Shown piece by piece: positions 1 to 7,212 of a stretch of DNA of 12,146 nucleotides. The notes below the pieces were generated by a model. That model ran no database searches. It was not told where the DNA came from and saw only the letters and a list, made by a program, of their open reading frames with translations. Location: positions 1 to 12,146 of the forward strand of contig JAODBN010000324.1 of NCBI GenBank assembly GCA_025463965.1, given 5' to 3'. A program made the position numbers and the translations under genes. Each line of letters opens with the position of its first letter. Positions within the stretch are counted from its first letter, which is position 1. Origin of the DNA: Acidimicrobiaceae bacterium. Lineage in GTDB: Bacteria > Actinomycetota > Acidimicrobiia > Acidimicrobiales > Bog-793.

Positions 1-1020
1 GCGCGCCTCTGCAAGGATCCCGGGATCGTCAAGACGGACGCCGCCCTCGGCCCAGGGAACGCTGTGCACGACTTGGCCCCCCGACGAGGCGCTGTGGGCG
101 CCCGCCAGCTCGAGGCCGGCGGCTCCGGCCTGTGCTGCGCCGAGGGCAAGCCGGGCACCGCGGCGACCGGTGCCTTCGAGGTGGCCGATGGCGCCGGACT
201 CGACCATGGGCAAGAGGCGCAGGAGGGTGAAGGGAGAGAGCGCGGCTAGCAGGAGCAGGGCGACCCCTTCCACCAGGCCCGATGCGCCGTTCTGCGGGCT
301 GAGGGTATTGCCTGCGAGCACCAGTACGCCGACGATCACGAGCTTGGCGAGGATCAGCCCGGCGAGCGTCTCGGCAAGCCTGCGCGCCCAATGTGCGGTG
401 GCGCTCCACACAAGCCCGGCGAGCGCCAACGGGAGGAACAGCGTGGCCACCGCCACGGCCGCCGAGCGCACGGCCAGCTCGAGCCATAACAAGAGCGCGA
501 CCGCGGCAGCCGCCAAAGCCACGAAGAGCCCGGCGAAGCCACTGAAGTACGGCGCTTGCGGCCCCGTCCCCGCCAGCAAGCTGACGACGTGGCCGACCAG
601 ATGCTGGGTGCCGCCCCCGCCCAGGCGGACGAGGTCTGCACAGCACTCGTCGGTCGCGCCGAGCGCCAGGGAGACGATCTCGGTGCCCGCGCCGGCAAGG
701 AGGAAGGCAACGGGAAGCCGGACAAAGGCGGCACGCAAAAGCAGCCCGAGGTCCTGGCGCACGATCGCCTGGATCACCGCGGCGATCAAGAATGGCAGGG
801 AGAGGACCGCGCCGACCTTGCCCACTGCCGAGAGCACCTCGGTGAACCCGCCACCGAAGTCCGGCGCGGTCGTCGCCCCGAGCACCCCACCGAGTGAGGA
901 GACGAACGATGCGGTCCCCGCGATGACCCACTTGGTAAGGCCCGAGAGAAGGCTTGAGACAAGCGGGCCCGCGAGCAGCCCACCGATCCCGAGGCCCGAG
1001 CTTGGAGAGGGGAGGAACAC
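1..1020 (-). CDS. TrbL/VirB6-like conjugal transfer membrane protein (partial, 3' end beyond window)
   Basis: An open frame of 340 codons runs to the left edge without a stop. It starts at a GTG (1018-1020) preceded by a GAGGGGG Shine-Dalgarno at 1029-1035. The product is polytopic, with hydrophobic segments near residues 10-25, 65-86, 92-120, 155-180, 182-202, 212-235 and 245-265. The middle carries residues such as LELAVRSAAVAVATLFLPLA and AHWARRLAETLAGLILAK, which resemble the TrbL/VirB6-like proteins of actinobacterial integrative conjugative elements. After about residue 270 it becomes soluble and Gly/Ala-rich (EGTGRRGARLALG), as expected for a C-terminal tail. Family knowledge: such proteins form part of the inner-membrane channel of type IV secretion systems. 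It lies 13 bp downstream of the DUF6112-like gene, probably in one transcript. The family call is by motif and topology reading, not by a search; the remaining system genes would lie left of the window. Confidence 0.75.
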   Translation of the reverse strand, partial: MFLPSPSSGLGIGGLLAGPLVSSLLSGLTKWVIAGTASFVSSLGGVLGATTAPDFGGGFTEVLSAVGKVGAVLSLPFLIAAVIQAIVRQDLGLLLRAAFVRLPVAFLLAGAGTEIVSLALGATDECCADLVRLGGGGTQHLVGHVVSLLAGTGPQAPYFSGFAGLFVALAAAAVALLLWLELAVRSAAVAVATLFLPLALAGLVWSATAHWARRLAETLAGLILAKLVIVGVLVLAGNTLSPQNGASGLVEGVALLLLAALSPFTLLRLLPMVESGAIGHLEGTGRRGARLALGAAQAGAAGLELAGAHSASSGGQVVHSVPWAEGGVRLDDPGILAEAR

Positions 1021-1035
1021 TGCCGCGACCCCCTC
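1018..1035 (-). promoter_or_regulatory. Ribosome binding site and GTG start of the TrbL-like gene
   Basis: On the minus strand GAGGGGG (1029-1035) overlaps the stop of the upstream DUF6112-like gene and sits 8 nt before GTG at 1018-1020. No ATG lies near the start of the hydrophobic frame, so this site decides the start and suggests translational coupling to the upstream gene. Confidence 0.6.
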
Positions 1036-1348
1036 AGTGGAACGACTGGCCGGCGGAGAACAAGAAGCTGAGCACGCTCGGCGCGGCACCGATCACGAGC
1101 GCGGCGGCCCCGGACACAAGGACAGCCCGCCGACCCGTGCTGGCGTGCTGATAGTTGTTCGAGTGAGCACCGAGTGCCCAGGTAGCGGCGCCGACGACGA
1201 GCCCGACCAGCGAGGCAATCAGGCCCCACCATCCGAGGCCGTTCGCCAGGCTCTGGAGCTCGCTCGTCCCGGGCAGGCCGGACGAGCTCGGGTTGAGGGT
1301 GACGACGCCGGCGAACAGCCGGACGCCCTCGGGGACGAGGTGGGACAT
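1034..1348 (-). CDS. Small two-TM membrane protein, DUF6112-like (pilin/TrbC-like topology)
   Basis: The product is 104 residues. The ATG at 1346-1348 has a good GGGAGG Shine-Dalgarno 5 nt upstream, so I prefer it over the longer frame opening at 1555, whose extra N-terminus is Arg/Pro/Ala-rich and unlike a protein leader. Residues about 20-30 carry SSSGLPGTSELQ, followed by TM1 (about 35-58, GLGWWGLIASLVGLVVGAAT), a short loop with WALGAHSNN, and TM2 (about 75-98). This arrangement matches the small DUF6112-type membrane proteins found beside TrbL and VirB4 homologues in actinobacterial conjugative elements. The size and two-helix topology recall VirB2/TrbC pilins, but a pilin role is inference. 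It is first in a minus-strand run with the TrbL-like gene and is transcribed divergently from the sensor kinase. Confidence 0.75.
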   Translation of the reverse strand: MSHLVPEGVRLFAGVVTLNPSSSGLPGTSELQSLANGLGWWGLIASLVGLVVGAATWALGAHSNNYQHASTGRRAVLVSGAAALVIGAAPSVLSFLFSAGQSFH

Positions 1349-1359
1349 GGGAACCTCCC
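1346..1359 (-). promoter_or_regulatory. Ribosome binding site and ATG start of the DUF6112-like gene
   Basis: On the minus strand GGGAGG (1354-1359) lies 5 nt upstream of ATG (1346-1348). It argues against the longer open frame that begins at 1555. Confidence 0.65.
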
Positions 1360-1553
1360 GATCCCGGGCGCCGTCATCGGCTACCCGGGTCCGTGCCGGC
1401 ACGAAGCCGGCGGACACAGGAGGGCGGGCGGAAGGCGCCTCGCCGAGAGAAGGGCCGACCGGCCCGAGAAGGAGGCCCCGAAGGGTCGCTCCGGCGAGAG
1501 AGTAGCGCCGGCGCCGGCGGCACTCAAGGGGCACGGCGACGAGCGAAGCTGCC
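1349..1553. other. GC-rich divergent intergenic region with several palindromes
   Basis: This stretch of about 205 bp separates the minus-strand conjugation-type genes from the plus-strand sensor kinase and should hold promoters for both directions. Visible are two CCCGGG sites (1363-1368, 1384-1389), an inverted pair GCCGGC-ACGAA-GCCGGC (1395-1411), and a 14-bp palindrome CGCCGGCGCCGGCG (1506-1519). I could not recognise a convincing -35/-10 pair in either direction. The palindromes may simply reflect composition. Confidence 0.5.
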
Positions 1554-2849
1554 ATGCTGGAGGCGTGCAGTACTCGGCGACCAGGCGGTGACCAGACGGT
1601 GATCGGCGCTGTTGAGGCCTCTGCGCTGGACCTCGGGATCGCTGCGGCCGTGGCGGTGGTGCTCTTGGCACTGTCTTACCGGCTCGGGCGCAAGCGGAAT
1701 GAGGGACCGCTGCGTCAACGGATGATCGCGCTCACGGCACGCCTTGGCGGAGAGACGCCGGCCCGAGATCCGCGCCGGCTGGAGGAAGCGCTCGGCCAGG
1801 TGGAACGGGCGACGGATCGGGCCGCGGAGGCGGTGGCAGAGTCCAGTGCGGATGCCATCCGACTGCGGCGCGCCCTCGACACCCTCCCCCAGGCCGTCAT
1901 CGTGTGCGACGAGCACGGTGACCCGGTCTTCCGCAACATTCGGGCGATCGCGCTGATGGGCAATCGGCACGGTGACGCCCTCGCCGCCCAGGCCGTCGAC
2001 GAACTTCTGGCAGCGACCGCCCCCGGAGCTTCCGAGGAGCGCACCCTCGAGCTGTACGGGCCGCCTCGGCGCACCCTTGCGGTCCGCACCCAGAGCTTGG
2101 ACAACGGCCAGCGGGCGCTCGGGGTGATCGCCGTCATCGAGGACGTCTCCGAGCGGCGCCGCCTCGAGGAGGTCCGTCGCGACTTCGTGGCCAACGTAAG
2201 CCACGAGCTGAAGACGCCCATGGGCGCCATCGGGCTCCTTGCCGAGACACTCCTCGAGGAGACCGAGCCGGAAGTCTCCAAGCGGCTCGCTCAACGGATC
2301 CACACAGAGGCGTTTCGGATCTCGCGCATCATCGACGACCTGCTCGACCTTTCCCGGATCGAGAGCGAAGAGTCCCCGCCACGAGAGCCGGTGCTGGTCA
2401 ACCTCGTGATGGCCGAAGCCGCAGAGCGGGTCCGAGCCTCGGCGGAGCACCGGAACGTCGAAGTCCTCCTCGATGAGCCGGTCCCCCCCGTCGCCGTTCT
2501 CGGCGACCGTCGCCAGCTGACCTCGGCCGTCTACAACTTGATGGAGAACGCGGTGAAGTTCTCCTACGAAGGCGGCACGGTCGAGTGCCGCGGGCGAGTC
2601 GTTGGCGAAGAGGTTGTAGTAGCAGTCACCGACAAGGGCGTGGGAATCCCCGCACGGGACCTCGAGCGCGTGTTCGAGCGGTTCTACCGGGTGGATCAGG
2701 GCAGGAGCCGCTCCACGGGAGGCACCGGCCTCGGGCTCGCCATCGTCCGCCACGTCGCCCAGAACCACCATGGGTCGATCCACGTCGACTCGCGAGAGGG
2801 AGAGGGCGCCACCTTTACGCTTCGACTCCCGCTGCGAGCGGAGGCCTGA
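1554..2849 (+). CDS. Two-component sensor histidine kinase, SenX3-like
   Basis: The product is 431 residues from ATG 1554. A GTG at 1599 is an alternative start that would give a short leader directly before the membrane helix; neither has a strong Shine-Dalgarno. Order of parts: one TM helix (about 25-42), coiled/charged linker (45-105), PAS-like domain (about 105-200), HisKA dimerisation domain with the phospho-acceptor His217 in FVANVSHELKTP, then an HATPase_c domain with N box (NLMENAVKF, Asn332), G1 box (DKGVGIP, 360-366), F box (FERFYR, 374-379) and G2 box (GGTGLGLA, 389-396). This single-TM plus PAS architecture is that of actinobacterial SenX3 kinases. The stop is 1 nt before the TTG of the response regulator, so the two are surely cotranscribed. 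In mycobacteria SenX3-RegX3 responds to phosphate limitation. No phoU or pst gene is visible here, so the signal is unknown. Confidence 0.92.
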   Translation: MLEACSTRRPGGDQTVIGAVEASALDLGIAAAVAVVLLALSYRLGRKRNEGPLRQRMIALTARLGGETPARDPRRLEEALGQVERATDRAAEAVAESSADAIRLRRALDTLPQAVIVCDEHGDPVFRNIRAIALMGNRHGDALAAQAVDELLAATAPGASEERTLELYGPPRRTLAVRTQSLDNGQRALGVIAVIEDVSERRRLEEVRRDFVANVSHELKTPMGAIGLLAETLLEETEPEVSKRLAQRIHTEAFRISRIIDDLLDLSRIESEESPPREPVLVNLVMAEAAERVRASAEHRNVEVLLDEPVPPVAVLGDRRQLTSAVYNLMENAVKFSYEGGTVECRGRVVGEEVVVAVTDKGVGIPARDLERVFERFYRVDQGRSRSTGGTGLGLAIVRHVAQNHHGSIHVDSREGEGATFTLRLPLRAEA

Positions 2850-2853
2850 GTTG
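2840..2853 (+). promoter_or_regulatory. Ribosome binding site and TTG start of the response regulator
   Basis: GGAGG (2840-2844) within the last kinase codons is followed after 6 nt by TTG (2851-2853), immediately behind the kinase stop. The only upstream in-frame ATG (2770) would overlap the kinase by 80 bp and add an Arg-rich leader, so TTG is preferred. Confidence 0.65.
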
Positions 2854-3642
2854 ACCGGAGAAGGCGGGCGGCGGGTCTCGGAAACAACGGTCTCGGTCCT
2901 GCTCGCTGAGGACGAGGAGTCCTTCGTCGACGCCCTCGTGATCGGACTGGAACGCGAAGGATTCGCGGTCACCGTCGCCCGGGACGGATACGAGGCCCTG
3001 GAGCGCTTCGACGCCGAGCCTTTTGACCTGGTCCTCCTTGACGTGATGCTGCCCAAGCTTTCGGGCCTCGACGTGTGTCGGACGATCCGCAGCCGCTCGG
3101 GCGTGCCGATCATCATGGTCACGGCCAAGTCGACCGAGATCGACACCGTCGTCGGGCTCGAGGTGGGCGCCGACGACTACGTCGCCAAGCCCTATCGACT
3201 GCGCGAGCTCGTCTCTCGCATGCGTGCCGTGCTGCGGCGGATCCCGCGCGGCGAGAGTGGCCGGCCGGACATGACAGGTCCGGTCCCCGCGGTGTCCGCG
3301 GCGGTGGCGACCGTCCCGGCGCCCGTGGACTCGGCGCTCGAGGTGGGCGAGGTTCGGCTCGACCCCGAACGCCACGAGTGCACCGTGCGCGGCCTTGAGG
3401 TCCAGCTGCCCCTGAAGGAGTTCGAGCTCTTAGAGCAGCTGCTCAACTCGGCGGGCCGGGTCGTCACGAGGGACTCGCTCATCGATCGGGTGTGGGGAAT
3501 CGACTACGTAGGCGACACGAAGACCCTCGACGTCCACATCAAGCGCCTCCGCTCGCGCATCGAAGAGGACCCATCAAAGCCCCGCCTGATCACCACCATC
3601 CGGGGACTCGGCTACCGCTTCGAGGCGCCTCGCTCCCGGTGA
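2851..3642 (+). CDS. OmpR/PhoB-family response regulator, RegX3-like
   Basis: The product is 263 residues from the TTG start at 2851. The N-terminal receiver domain (about 14-130) has the acidic pair E20/D21, phospho-acceptor Asp64 in LVLLDVMLPK, Thr90 in IIMVTAK, and Lys112 in DDYVAKPY. The segment VTAKSTEIDTVVGLEVGADD is very close to the RegX3 pattern. A Pro/Ala/Val-rich linker of about 40 residues (about 130-170) separates it from a C-terminal winged-helix DNA-binding domain (Trans_reg_C) with LPLKEFELLEQLLNSAGRVV, VHIKRLRSRIE and ITTIRGLGYRF. The linker is longer than the short linkers of PhoB/RegX3 proteins I know. It is the cognate partner of the upstream kinase. Its last codons overlap the GTG of the ABC ATPase (GTGA), so it may control the genes behind it, but no operator repeat was identified. 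Confidence 0.92.
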   Translation: MTGEGGRRVSETTVSVLLAEDEESFVDALVIGLEREGFAVTVARDGYEALERFDAEPFDLVLLDVMLPKLSGLDVCRTIRSRSGVPIIMVTAKSTEIDTVVGLEVGADDYVAKPYRLRELVSRMRAVLRRIPRGESGRPDMTGPVPAVSAAVATVPAPVDSALEVGEVRLDPERHECTVRGLEVQLPLKEFELLEQLLNSAGRVVTRDSLIDRVWGIDYVGDTKTLDVHIKRLRSRIEEDPSKPRLITTIRGLGYRFEAPRSR

Positions 3643-4571
3643 GCCAGCAATTCGGCGAGGCGATCGTGGTCAGTGACCTCGTCGTGCGCCGGCGTGGCCG
3701 GACGGTTGTCGACGGCGTCAATTTCTCCGCCCGCTCGGGCGAGATCTGCTGCCTTCTCGGGCCGAACGGGGCGGGCAAGACCACCACCATCGAGACGCTC
3801 GAGGGCTATCTGCGGCCTGACTCGGGGAACGTGACGGTGCTCGGGCTGGATCCGGTGCGCGAGCGGGCCCAGCTCGCCTTGCGCCTCGGCGTGGCACTCC
3901 AGGAGGGGGGCACCTACCCGCAGATGAGCCCGACTCGGGCGCTGCGCCTCTTTGCTTCGTACTACCCGTCGCCTGCAGAGCCCGACGAGCTGATCTCGCT
4001 CCTCGGCCTCTCGGAGGTGGCCCACGTCCCCGCAAAGCGGCTCTCGGGCGGCCAGCGTCGGCGGCTCGCTCTGTCGCTCGCCCTCGTGGGACGTCCGCGG
4101 GTGGTGCTCCTCGACGAGCCGACCGCCGGAGTGGACCCAGAGGGTCGTCTCGCAGTTCGGGCGGTGCTCGAGCGGCTGCGCTCCGAGGGGGTCTGCGTGC
4201 TGCTCACCACCCACGAGCTGGAGGAGGCCGAGCGCCTCGCCGACCGGGTCGTCCTGCTGGTGGCGGGCCGGGTCGTCGCCTCGGGTGCACCCGAGGAGCT
4301 CGGGGGCGGCGCCGAGGAGATCCGTTTCGGTGCCGCTGCCGGGCTGGACCTCGACTCGCTGTCCTCCCGACTGGAGGCCGTCGTGACCGAGGAACGCACC
4401 GGCGAGTACCGGGTCGCACGGGCGCCCGAACCGGCCGCGATCGCCACGCTGACCGCCTGGTTGGCAGAGCGCGACGTCGTCCTTGGAGAGCTGCGTGCCG
4501 GCCGTCGGCGCCTGGAGGAGGTTTTCTTGGACCTGATCACGCGCCACGAGGACACGGAGCATCCGGCGTGA
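3639..4571 (+). CDS. ABC-2 type exporter, ATP-binding subunit (DrrA-like)
   Basis: The product is 310 residues. The start is a GTG (3639) overlapping the regulator stop by GTGA; a second in-frame GTG at 3666 behind GGCGAGGCG is possible. The open frame beginning at 3492 lies inside the regulator and is not the start. Nucleotide-binding landmarks are Walker A GPNGAGKT (41-48), Q-loop Gln88 in VALQEGG, signature LSGGQ (135-139), Walker B VVLLDEPT (155-162), D-loop AGVDP and H-loop His192 in TTHELEEAE. The C-terminal extension of about 90 residues ends in RRRLEEVFLDLI, as in DrrA/CcmA-type exporter ATPases. The 4-nt overlap with the permease gene shows that the two subunits form one transporter. 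The substrate is unknown. ABC-2 exporter genes next to ctaA also occur in mycobacteria (Rv1458c-Rv1457c-Rv1456c, from memory), hinting at a respiration-related role. Confidence 0.92.
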   Translation: MSQQFGEAIVVSDLVVRRRGRTVVDGVNFSARSGEICCLLGPNGAGKTTTIETLEGYLRPDSGNVTVLGLDPVRERAQLALRLGVALQEGGTYPQMSPTRALRLFASYYPSPAEPDELISLLGLSEVAHVPAKRLSGGQRRRLALSLALVGRPRVVLLDEPTAGVDPEGRLAVRAVLERLRSEGVCVLLTTHELEEAERLADRVVLLVAGRVVASGAPEELGGGAEEIRFGAAAGLDLDSLSSRLEAVVTEERTGEYRVARAPEPAAIATLTAWLAERDVVLGELRAGRRRLEEVFLDLITRHEDTEHPA

Positions 4572-5299
4572 GCGCGCGCGGGCTACGGGCCCAGACCGTC
4601 GAGGAGGTGCGGATGACCTTGGAGCAGGGGGAGCGGCTGCTCCTCACATTCCTGATCCCGCTCGCCGGGCTGGTCCTCTTTTCAGAGGCGCCGATCATCT
4701 CGACCGGGACGGCTTCCCGAGTCAACTTCTTCGCGCCGAGCGCTCTCTGCCTGGCCATCCTGTCGACCGCGATGGTCAATCTCGCGATCGCCACCGGCTT
4801 CGAACGGTCCTGGGGTGTGCTCAAGCGGCTCGGTTCCACCCCGATGCGCCCGGCGACCCTCCTTGCGGCGAAGGCCGCCGCCGTACTGGTCGTCGAGCTC
4901 GCCCAGGTGGTCGTGCTCGGCGCCGTGGCGCTTGGCCTCGGCTGGCGGCCGCATGCGGCCGCGGCCGGCGCCGTGGTGGCCGCCGCGCTGCTCGCCTCCG
5001 TCGGCTTCGCCGGGCTCGGGTTCTTGATGGCGGGTACGCTCCGAGCAGAGGCCACCTTGGCGGTCGCCAACGGGCTCTACGTGCTCTTCCTCGGGATCTC
5101 CGGGATCATGTTCCCGCTCGCTCGGCTCGGAGGCTTCGCCACGGTCTCCCGACTGCTGCCTGTGACCGCGCTCGGCAACGCCTTCCACCAGGCGCTCGGG
5201 CATGGCAGCGCGGTGTCGCCAGAGTCCTGGTGGGTGCTCGCCGCCTGGGCCGTTGCCGCGCCTTGTGTTGCCGCCTGGCGGTTCCGCTTCTCGAGCTGA
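4568..5299 (+). CDS. ABC-2 type exporter, permease subunit
   Basis: The product is 243 residues and starts at GTG 4568, overlapping the ATPase stop by GTGA. It has about six hydrophobic helices: near 25-42, 54-76, 100-126, 132-156, 164-184 and 220-237. Between the second and third lies the charged segment ATGFERSWGVLKRLGSTPM, the characteristic cytoplasmic coupling region of ABC2_membrane permeases (FERxxGxLKRLxxTPx). GISGIMFPLARL in the fifth-helix region also fits the family. It pairs with the upstream ATPase to form an exporter in the cytoplasmic membrane. The end is followed by 37 nt without a gene before ctaA. Confidence 0.88.
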   Translation: MSARGLRAQTVEEVRMTLEQGERLLLTFLIPLAGLVLFSEAPIISTGTASRVNFFAPSALCLAILSTAMVNLAIATGFERSWGVLKRLGSTPMRPATLLAAKAAAVLVVELAQVVVLGAVALGLGWRPHAAAAGAVVAAALLASVGFAGLGFLMAGTLRAEATLAVANGLYVLFLGISGIMFPLARLGGFATVSRLLPVTALGNAFHQALGHGSAVSPESWWVLAAWAVAAPCVAAWRFRFSS

Positions 5300-5336
5300 C
5301 CACGGGCACCACTGGGCCTCGTAGCATGGACGGACG

Positions 5337-6287
5337 GTGCGCCCGACCCGGATCAGCCCGTCGGCCTTCTCCAAGGTCGCCTCCCTCCTCGTCGTCTGCT
5401 ACGCCCTCCTTGTCGTCACCGGGGGGGCGGTCCGTCTGACGGGATCGGGGCTCGGCTGTCTGGACTGGCCCACCTGCTCTCAGGGCCACCTCATCGCCAG
5501 CTCCTCGTTCCACTCCCGGGTCGAGTTCTCGAATCGGTTGGTAACGGTGGCTGTCAGCGTGGTCTCCATCGTCATCTTCCTCGCCGCCTGGTGGCGTAGC
5601 CCCCGCCGCCGCGACCTGATGGTGCTGTCCGGCATCGTCCTCGCCGGGCTCGCCGGCCAGGTCGTGCTCGGGGGGCTCGTCGTGTTGTTCAAACTCAACC
5701 CGTGGCTCGTGGCGCTGCACTTCGTCCTCACCCTGGGAGTGCTGGCCGTCGCCATCGTGCTACGTCATCGGAACCTCCACGGCCCGAGCACCGGGCGCCC
5801 GCTCGTCGGCAACGACCTGCTCTGGCTGACGCGGCTCCAGTTCGCGGCGCTCTCTGTGACGGTCCTCGCCGGCACCGTGGTGACCGGATCGGGCCCTCAC
5901 GCCGGCGGCGTCGGAGCCAAGCGCTTCCCCGTCGCCTTTCGCGATGCGGCCGAACTGCACTCGACGCTGGCGCTCTTTCTCATAGGAGTGAGCCTGGCGA
6001 CGTTGTTCGCGCTCCACCACGCGCGAGCACCCGGGGCTGTGCAGCGGAGAGCCAGGATCTTCATGGAGCTGCTCGCCCTCCAAGGGGTGCTCGGCTACAC
6101 CCAGTACGCCCTTCACGACTCCCCTTGGGTCGTGGAGCTCCACATGACGGGTGCGACCCTGCTGTGGTGTGTTGCGGTCGCCCACTACTTGGGTTGCTTC
6201 GAGCAAGGGGCGCCCGAGCCAATCGCCGCGCACGCTCCGAGGCTGGCGCTCGCGGGAGAGCCGGCGACTGCGGCCTCCTCGTCGTGA
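5337..6287 (+). CDS. ctaA: Heme A synthase (COX15/CtaA family)
   Basis: The product is 316 residues from GTG 5337. Heme A synthase oxidises the C8 methyl of heme O to make heme A for cytochrome aa3 oxidase, in the cytoplasmic membrane. The N-terminal signature GAVRLTGSGLGCLDWPTC (30-47) holds the Cys41/Cys47 pair typical of the family. About eight TM helices form two four-helix halves. Candidate axial ligands are His128 (ALHF) in the N-half and His207 (ELHS) and His268 (ELHM) in the C-half. The usual fourth His is Asn66 in VEFSNR, while the catalytic-type Glu63 is kept; I believe N at this place is common in actinobacterial members. The stop overlaps the clpS start (GTGA). The ABC exporter lies upstream; ctaB is not in the window. 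Confidence 0.92.
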   Translation: MRPTRISPSAFSKVASLLVVCYALLVVTGGAVRLTGSGLGCLDWPTCSQGHLIASSSFHSRVEFSNRLVTVAVSVVSIVIFLAAWWRSPRRRDLMVLSGIVLAGLAGQVVLGGLVVLFKLNPWLVALHFVLTLGVLAVAIVLRHRNLHGPSTGRPLVGNDLLWLTRLQFAALSVTVLAGTVVTGSGPHAGGVGAKRFPVAFRDAAELHSTLALFLIGVSLATLFALHHARAPGAVQRRARIFMELLALQGVLGYTQYALHDSPWVVELHMTGATLLWCVAVAHYLGCFEQGAPEPIAAHAPRLALAGEPATAASSS

Positions 6288-6610
6288 GCGCGCCGGCCGG
6301 GCGCCAGGCGACCGCCCCGGTCGAGGCCGACCCCGACCTCAAATCCACCGAGAAAACCAGCGACGAGACGCGCCGAGACCGCCCTTGGCTGGTGATCGTG
6401 TGGAACGACCCGGTCAACTTGATGAGCTATGTGACGTACGTGCTGCAGAAGCTCTTTGGCTATTCGATGGAGAAGGCGACAAAGCTCATGCTCGACGTCC
6501 ACCATCGGGGTCGGGCCGTCGTGTCGAGCGGGACCAAAGAGCGTTCCGAAGCAGACGTCCAGCGGCTCCACCGCCACGGCCTGTGGGCGACGATGGAGCA
6601 GTCCGAGTGA
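6284..6610 (+). CDS. clpS: ATP-dependent Clp protease adaptor ClpS
   Basis: The product is 108 residues, starting at GTG 6284, which overlaps the ctaA stop by 4 nt. ClpS binds N-degron substrates and hands them to ClpC/ClpA with ClpP in the cytosol. After an unstructured charged N-terminus (1-33) the core contains the substrate-pocket motif WNDPVNLMSYV (Asn41, Asp42), LQKLFGYS, EKATKLMLDVHHRG (His73) and the end RLHRHGLWATME. The NDP in place of the enterobacterial NDD is usual in actinobacteria. The TGATG overlap couples it to the DUF2017 gene, a known actinobacterial pairing. Confidence 0.95.
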   Translation: MSAPAGRQATAPVEADPDLKSTEKTSDETRRDRPWLVIVWNDPVNLMSYVTYVLQKLFGYSMEKATKLMLDVHHRGRAVVSSGTKERSEADVQRLHRHGLWATMEQSE

Positions 6611-7212
6611 TGTTCCGCGCCAACCGCCGCCGGGTGCGCCCGGATGGGCGGGGGGGATTCGAACTGCACTTGCCCGCGCCCGAGCGCGAACTCCTGGCGA
6701 GCCTTCCGGCACAGCTCGACGAGCTGCTGAGCTCGCTCGAGGACCGACCCGCCGACGACGCGGCCGTGCCCGACTCGCTCCGGCGCCTGCTCCCTCCGGC
6801 CTATCCGCGCGATGACGAGCAAGAGCGCGCGTACGTCGACCTCGCTCGCAGCGAGCTGCTCGAGCACCACCGGTCGGCTCTCCAGCTTCTCGAGTCGACC
6901 GCATCGGCCAGCAACCTGAGCGCCGAGGAGCTCGAGTCCTGGATGGCGGCGCTCAACGAACTCCGGCTCGTGATCGGCACGACGCTCGGGGTCAGCGAGG
7001 ACCAGGGCGAGATCGACGAGGACGACCCCGACTACTCCCAATGGGTCTGCTACAGCTACCTCTCCTTCCTGCAAAGCGAGGTGGTCGACGCGCTCTCGGG
7101 GCTCCTGCCGCCCCCGCTCCCCGGCGCGGACGACGAAGTCCCCGATGATCCTTGGGGAGAGCCGCTCGGAGGCCTGCGGTGGGACGGCACGCCCGTTCCG
7201 GAGGGACCGTGA
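6610..7212 (+). CDS. DUF2017 family protein (ClpS neighbour)
   Basis: The product is 200 residues and acidic. The ATG at 6610 overlaps the clpS stop (TGATG). The open frame extends upstream to 6151, but that part lies over ctaA and clpS and is not coding. Recognisable DUF2017 features are the N-terminal MFRANRRRVRPD, the YPRDDEQERAYVDLARSEL stretch, a central ELRLVIGTTLGV, and an aromatic helix YSQWVCYSYLSFLQSEVVDA. The predicted fold is mainly helical with no membrane segments. The function is unknown; the constant location after clpS suggests a link to Clp-dependent proteolysis, which is inference. The last codon overlaps the GTG of the following gene. Confidence 0.88.
   Translation: MFRANRRRVRPDGRGGFELHLPAPERELLASLPAQLDELLSSLEDRPADDAAVPDSLRRLLPPAYPRDDEQERAYVDLARSELLEHHRSALQLLESTASASNLSAEELESWMAALNELRLVIGTTLGVSEDQGEIDEDDPDYSQWVCYSYLSFLQSEVVDALSGLLPPPLPGADDEVPDDPWGEPLGGLRWDGTPVPEGP

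Noticed and set aside
16..27. 12-bp palindrome GATCCCGGGATC
   Set aside because: Lies inside the TrbL-like coding frame and encodes ordinary residues; no sign of a functional site.
29..931. 300-codon minus-strand open frame
   Set aside because: Arg/Gly/Pro-rich frame-shifted shadow of the TrbL-like gene on the same strand.
170..1591. Long plus-strand open frame (473 codons) over the conjugation-type genes
   Set aside because: Its translation is Arg/Pro/Ser/Thr/Ala-rich without domains, while the opposite strand gives a coherent membrane protein with a good ribosome binding site.
1565..1591. Possible 8-codon upstream ORF (GTG to TGA) inside the kinase leader
   Set aside because: A GGAGG precedes it but only about 2 nt away, too close for initiation; no attenuation-like features.
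1524..3146. 540-codon minus-strand open frame antisense to the kinase and regulator
   Set aside because: Antisense to clearly recognisable kinase and receiver domains; typical high-GC shadow without motifs of its own.
3612..4562. 316-codon minus-strand open frame antisense to the ABC ATPase
   Set aside because: The opposite strand carries all nucleotide-binding motifs of an ABC ATPase.
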